Source: Rhodospirillales bacterium | Lineage (GTDB): Bacteria; Pseudomonadota; Alphaproteobacteria; Acetobacterales; Acetobacteraceae | Assembly (NCBI GenBank): GCA_025362815.1 | Contig: JANYFG010000031.1 | Location: 1 to 64,000, forward strand | Direction of reading: 5' to 3' | DNA length: 64,000 bases | In this document: piece after piece, positions 61,500 to 64,000 of the stretch | How the letters are laid out: each line of letters begins with the position of its first letter | Numbering within the stretch: the stretch's first letter is position 1 | Notes under the pieces: generated by a model | Told to the model about the DNA's origin: nothing | Databases searched by the model: none | What the model saw: the letters and a program-made list of their open reading frames with translations, nothing else | Made by a program: the position numbers and the translations under genes

Positions 61500-62189
61500 A
61501 TGTCCATACCCGCGCTTGCGCCTAGCCAAACTCTCAGCAGCAGTTTGTACGATCGGCTTCGGCGCGACCTGCTGACGGGTCGGCTGGCGCCGGGACGCAA
61601 GCTGCAGCTTCGGTTTTTGATGGAGCGGTATGAGGCCGGGCAGACTCCGTTGCGCGAGGCGTTGAACCGGCTGGCGTCGGACGGGCTCGTGACGTTGCAG
61701 GATCAGCGCGGCTTTGCGGTGGCGGGCGTGAGCGGCGAGGAGCTGGCGGAGCTGACCAAGACGCGGTGCTGGGTAGAGGAGCTGGCGCTGCGCGAGGCGA
61801 TGGCGGCGGCCACCCCGGCGTGGGAAGAGGCGCTGGTGGTGGCGTGCCATCGGCTGGTGCGGACCAAGCGCTCGGCGAGTTCGGCCCAGTATGAGGAGTT
61901 CGCCGAGTGGGAGGAGCTGCATCGCGACTTTCACCGGCTGTTGCTGGCGCCCTGCGGTTCTCGTTCGCTGCGGGGGTTCTGCGACCAACTGGCGGACCGT
62001 CTGTATCGGTATCGGCAGCTTTCGGTGCAGAAGATCTACCCGCGCCGGGACATCAACGCCGAGCATGAGGCGATCCTGAAGGCGGTGCTGGATGGGAACG
62101 CGGACCAGGCGACGGGGCTGCTGCGGGGGCATTACACGGCGACGGCGGACATTATTCTACAAGACCTGCCGGCGGCCGGGACGGACTGA
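61500..62189 (+). CDS. GntR-family (FCD/FadR-type) transcriptional regulator
   Basis: LYDRLRRDLLTGRLAPGRKLQLRFLMERYEAGQTPLREALNRLASDGLVTLQDQRGFAVA wHTH; FCD-type C-term. Confidence 0.93.
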   Translation: MSIPALAPSQTLSSSLYDRLRRDLLTGRLAPGRKLQLRFLMERYEAGQTPLREALNRLASDGLVTLQDQRGFAVAGVSGEELAELTKTRCWVEELALREAMAAATPAWEEALVVACHRLVRTKRSASSAQYEEFAEWEELHRDFHRLLLAPCGSRSLRGFCDQLADRLYRYRQLSVQKIYPRRDINAEHEAILKAVLDGNADQATGLLRGHYTATADIILQDLPAAGTD

Positions 62190-62207
62190 TCCAAGACCGA
62201 AAATTGG

Positions 62208-62252
62208 GAGCGACATCCGACCGATCGCCTCCGATCGGTCGGAACGTGCCCT
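62208..62252. repeat. Degenerate copy of the 53631 palindromic element
   Basis: gagcgacatccgaccgatcgcctccgatcggtcggaacgtgccct aligned with gagcacattccgactgatcggaagtgatcggtcggaagtcgtgctct. Confidence 0.55.
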
Positions 62253-62307
62253 GGGCATCCGGCGCGTCACCACCGAGCCGGTTTCCGCGCGGCCGCGACA
62301 GGCGTAG
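62249..62307 (+). pseudogene. Remnant (~19 codons plus stop) of an EamA-transporter 3' end
   Basis: ALGIRRVTTEPVSARPRQA* versus ALGIRLATTEPASARARQA* at the C-terminus of the intact EamA gene (ends 55482). Confidence 0.82.
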
Positions 62308-62330
62308 AACGCGCACACAGGGAGACAACA

Positions 62331-63917
62331 ATGGCCATATCAGCCCCGCCCGCCGAGACCGCCTGGCTGCTGCACGCGATCCTGGGGTTCGACGCCATGC
62401 CGCAGGCCGATACGCTGGCGGTGCTGGAGGAGGCCACCAACGTTGCCGAGGGCATACTGGCGCCGCTGGACTGGCCGGGCGATCGCCACGGCTCCCGTCT
62501 GGAGAACGGTCACGTCGTCTCGCCCCCCGGTTTCGCCGACGCGTTCCGCGCCTACGCCGAAGGTGGCTGGATCGGTATCGCGGCCGACCCCGGGCATGGC
62601 GGCCAAGGCCTGTCCCACGTGCTGGCGCTGGCGGCGTTCGAGCCGGTGTCATCGGCCAACATGGCGTTCGGCCTGTGCCCGATGCTGACGCAGGACGCCA
62701 TCGCGTTGATTTCGACGCACGGCACGCCGGACCAGCAGGCCCGGCTGATGGCGCCGATGATATCGGGCGACTGGACCGGCACCATGTGCCTGACGGAGCC
62801 GCAATCCGGCTCCGACCTGTCCGGCGTGCGCACCCGCGCGGTGCCCACCGCAGCCGGCTACGCCATCACCGGCGAAAAGATCTACATCACCTGGGGCGAG
62901 CACGCGCTGGCGTCCAACATCCTGCACATGGTGCTGGCCCGCCTGCCAGACGCACCCGCGGGCAGTGCCGGGATCTCGCTTTTCGCCGTGCCGAAGTTCA
63001 ACGCCGACGGCAGCCGCAACGGTGTTTCCTGCGTGTCGCTCGAACACAAGCTGGGCATCCACGCCAGCCCCACCTGCGTCATGGCGTTCGAGAATGCGGT
63101 GGGCGAGCTCGTGGGCCCCGCCCACCGCGGCCTGCCCTGCATGTTCGCCATGATGAACGCCGCCCGCCTTGGCGTGGCCATGCAGGGCGTGGCCGTCGCC
63201 GAGCGGGCCTTCCGGCGCGCCGCCGATTTTTCGCGCGTGCGTATCCAGGGCGGCGGGCCCATCGGCGACCACCCCGACGTGCGCCGCATGCTCTGGACCA
63301 TGCGGGCGCTGGCCCTCGGTGGCCGGCTGCTCACCCTCTACGCCGCCGGCGCCGACGACGCGCGGGCCCAGCTCCTGATCCCGGTGGCCAAGGCCTGGTG
63401 CACCGATGCCGGGCTCGAGGCGGCCTCGCTCGGCATCCAGGTGCATGGCGGCATGGGTTTCGTGGAGGAAACCGGCGCCGCCCAGCACCTGCGCGACGCC
63501 CGTATTCTGCCGATCTACGAGGGCACCAACGGCATCCAGGCCATCACGCTCGTCCGCCGCGGCCTGCAGCGCGACCAGGGTGCCGCCGTCGCGGCCCTTC
63601 TCGCCGAGATCCGCGCCACACCGGGCCTGCCCCCTGCCGTCGTCGCCACCGCCGCACGCGCCGAACAGGCCGCCGCCACGCTCCGCACCGCCGACACCCG
63701 CCAATCAGAGGCCGGCGCCCACGCCTTCCTGCAACTGATGGGGCTCCTCACCGCCGCCTGGCTTTGCGTCCGCGTGGCGGCCGACCCCGCAGCCCCACCC
63801 AACGCACTGGCCGCCGCCGATATGTTTCTGACGCAGATCCTGCCGCGCGCCGGCGCCCACGCGGACACGATCGCCACGCCGTGTTCCGCGATCTCGGCAC
63901 TTGAGGAAATCGCGTAG
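62331..63917 (+). CDS. Acyl-CoA dehydrogenase family protein
   Basis: MCLTEPQSGSDLSGVRTRA, YAITGEKIYITWGEH, LGIHASPTCVMAFENAVGELVG, IQVHGGMGFVEETGAAQHLRDARILPIYEGTNGIQAITLVRRGL. Confidence 0.95.
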   Translation: MAISAPPAETAWLLHAILGFDAMPQADTLAVLEEATNVAEGILAPLDWPGDRHGSRLENGHVVSPPGFADAFRAYAEGGWIGIAADPGHGGQGLSHVLALAAFEPVSSANMAFGLCPMLTQDAIALISTHGTPDQQARLMAPMISGDWTGTMCLTEPQSGSDLSGVRTRAVPTAAGYAITGEKIYITWGEHALASNILHMVLARLPDAPAGSAGISLFAVPKFNADGSRNGVSCVSLEHKLGIHASPTCVMAFENAVGELVGPAHRGLPCMFAMMNAARLGVAMQGVAVAERAFRRAADFSRVRIQGGGPIGDHPDVRRMLWTMRALALGGRLLTLYAAGADDARAQLLIPVAKAWCTDAGLEAASLGIQVHGGMGFVEETGAAQHLRDARILPIYEGTNGIQAITLVRRGLQRDQGAAVAALLAEIRATPGLPPAVVATAARAEQAAATLRTADTRQSEAGAHAFLQLMGLLTAAWLCVRVAADPAAPPNALAAADMFLTQILPRAGAHADTIATPCSAISALEEIA

Positions 63918-63933
63918 GGCCAGGAAAGTAAGT

Positions 63934-63956
63934 CTTCTTTTTCTGAAGAAAAAGAA
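63934..63956. terminator. Hairpin downstream of the acyl-CoA dehydrogenase gene (candidate terminator)
   Basis: CTTCTTTTTC-t-GAAGAAAAAGAAG, followed by caaaaaaacttc; AT-rich in a GC-rich context. Confidence 0.45.
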
Positions 63957-64000
63957 GCAAAAAAACTTCATTCTTATGGCGCCGGTGTGTGGCTACATCC

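Overview
High-GC alphaproteobacterial chromosomal DNA, possibly Acetobacteraceae (inferred from gene content; no rRNA is present to confirm). Most of the window is ordinary core genome. It contains pyrG(partial)-secG-tpiA-ppiD-trpE, the glycolate oxidase genes glcD/glcE/glcF, rpmJ, oxyR, an ECF sigma/anti-sigma pair, lipA and the pdhA-pdhB-pdhC-lpd cluster, the dusB-ntrB-ntrC-ntrY-ntrX cluster, and ispDF. Accessory genes include an EAL protein, a sugar aminotransferase/epimerase pair, a chemoreceptor next to an orphan TRAP binding protein, a PurB-like/MaoC/CaiB cassette, FkbM, and an aromatic meta-cleavage-like catabolic island at ~55.7-62.2 kb. The items most worth a second look are: (1) a ~105-bp bipartite double-hairpin repeat in four copies, every copy between convergent genes, with a compensatory base change in its stem; (2) a compact ~200-nt micro-gene at ~14.80-15.03 kb, encoding a 26-aa peptide behind an 18-nt perfect complement of the 16S rRNA 3' tail and ending in its own terminator; (3) reciprocal gene remnants (an acyl-CoA dehydrogenase scrap after the intact EamA gene, an EamA scrap before the intact acyl-CoA dehydrogenase) bracketing the catabolic island; (4) a 1-nt frameshift in pdhC (E2). 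No tRNA, rRNA, CRISPR array, transposase or phage genes were recognised. All assignments come from reading translations and sequence by eye; no database search was run.
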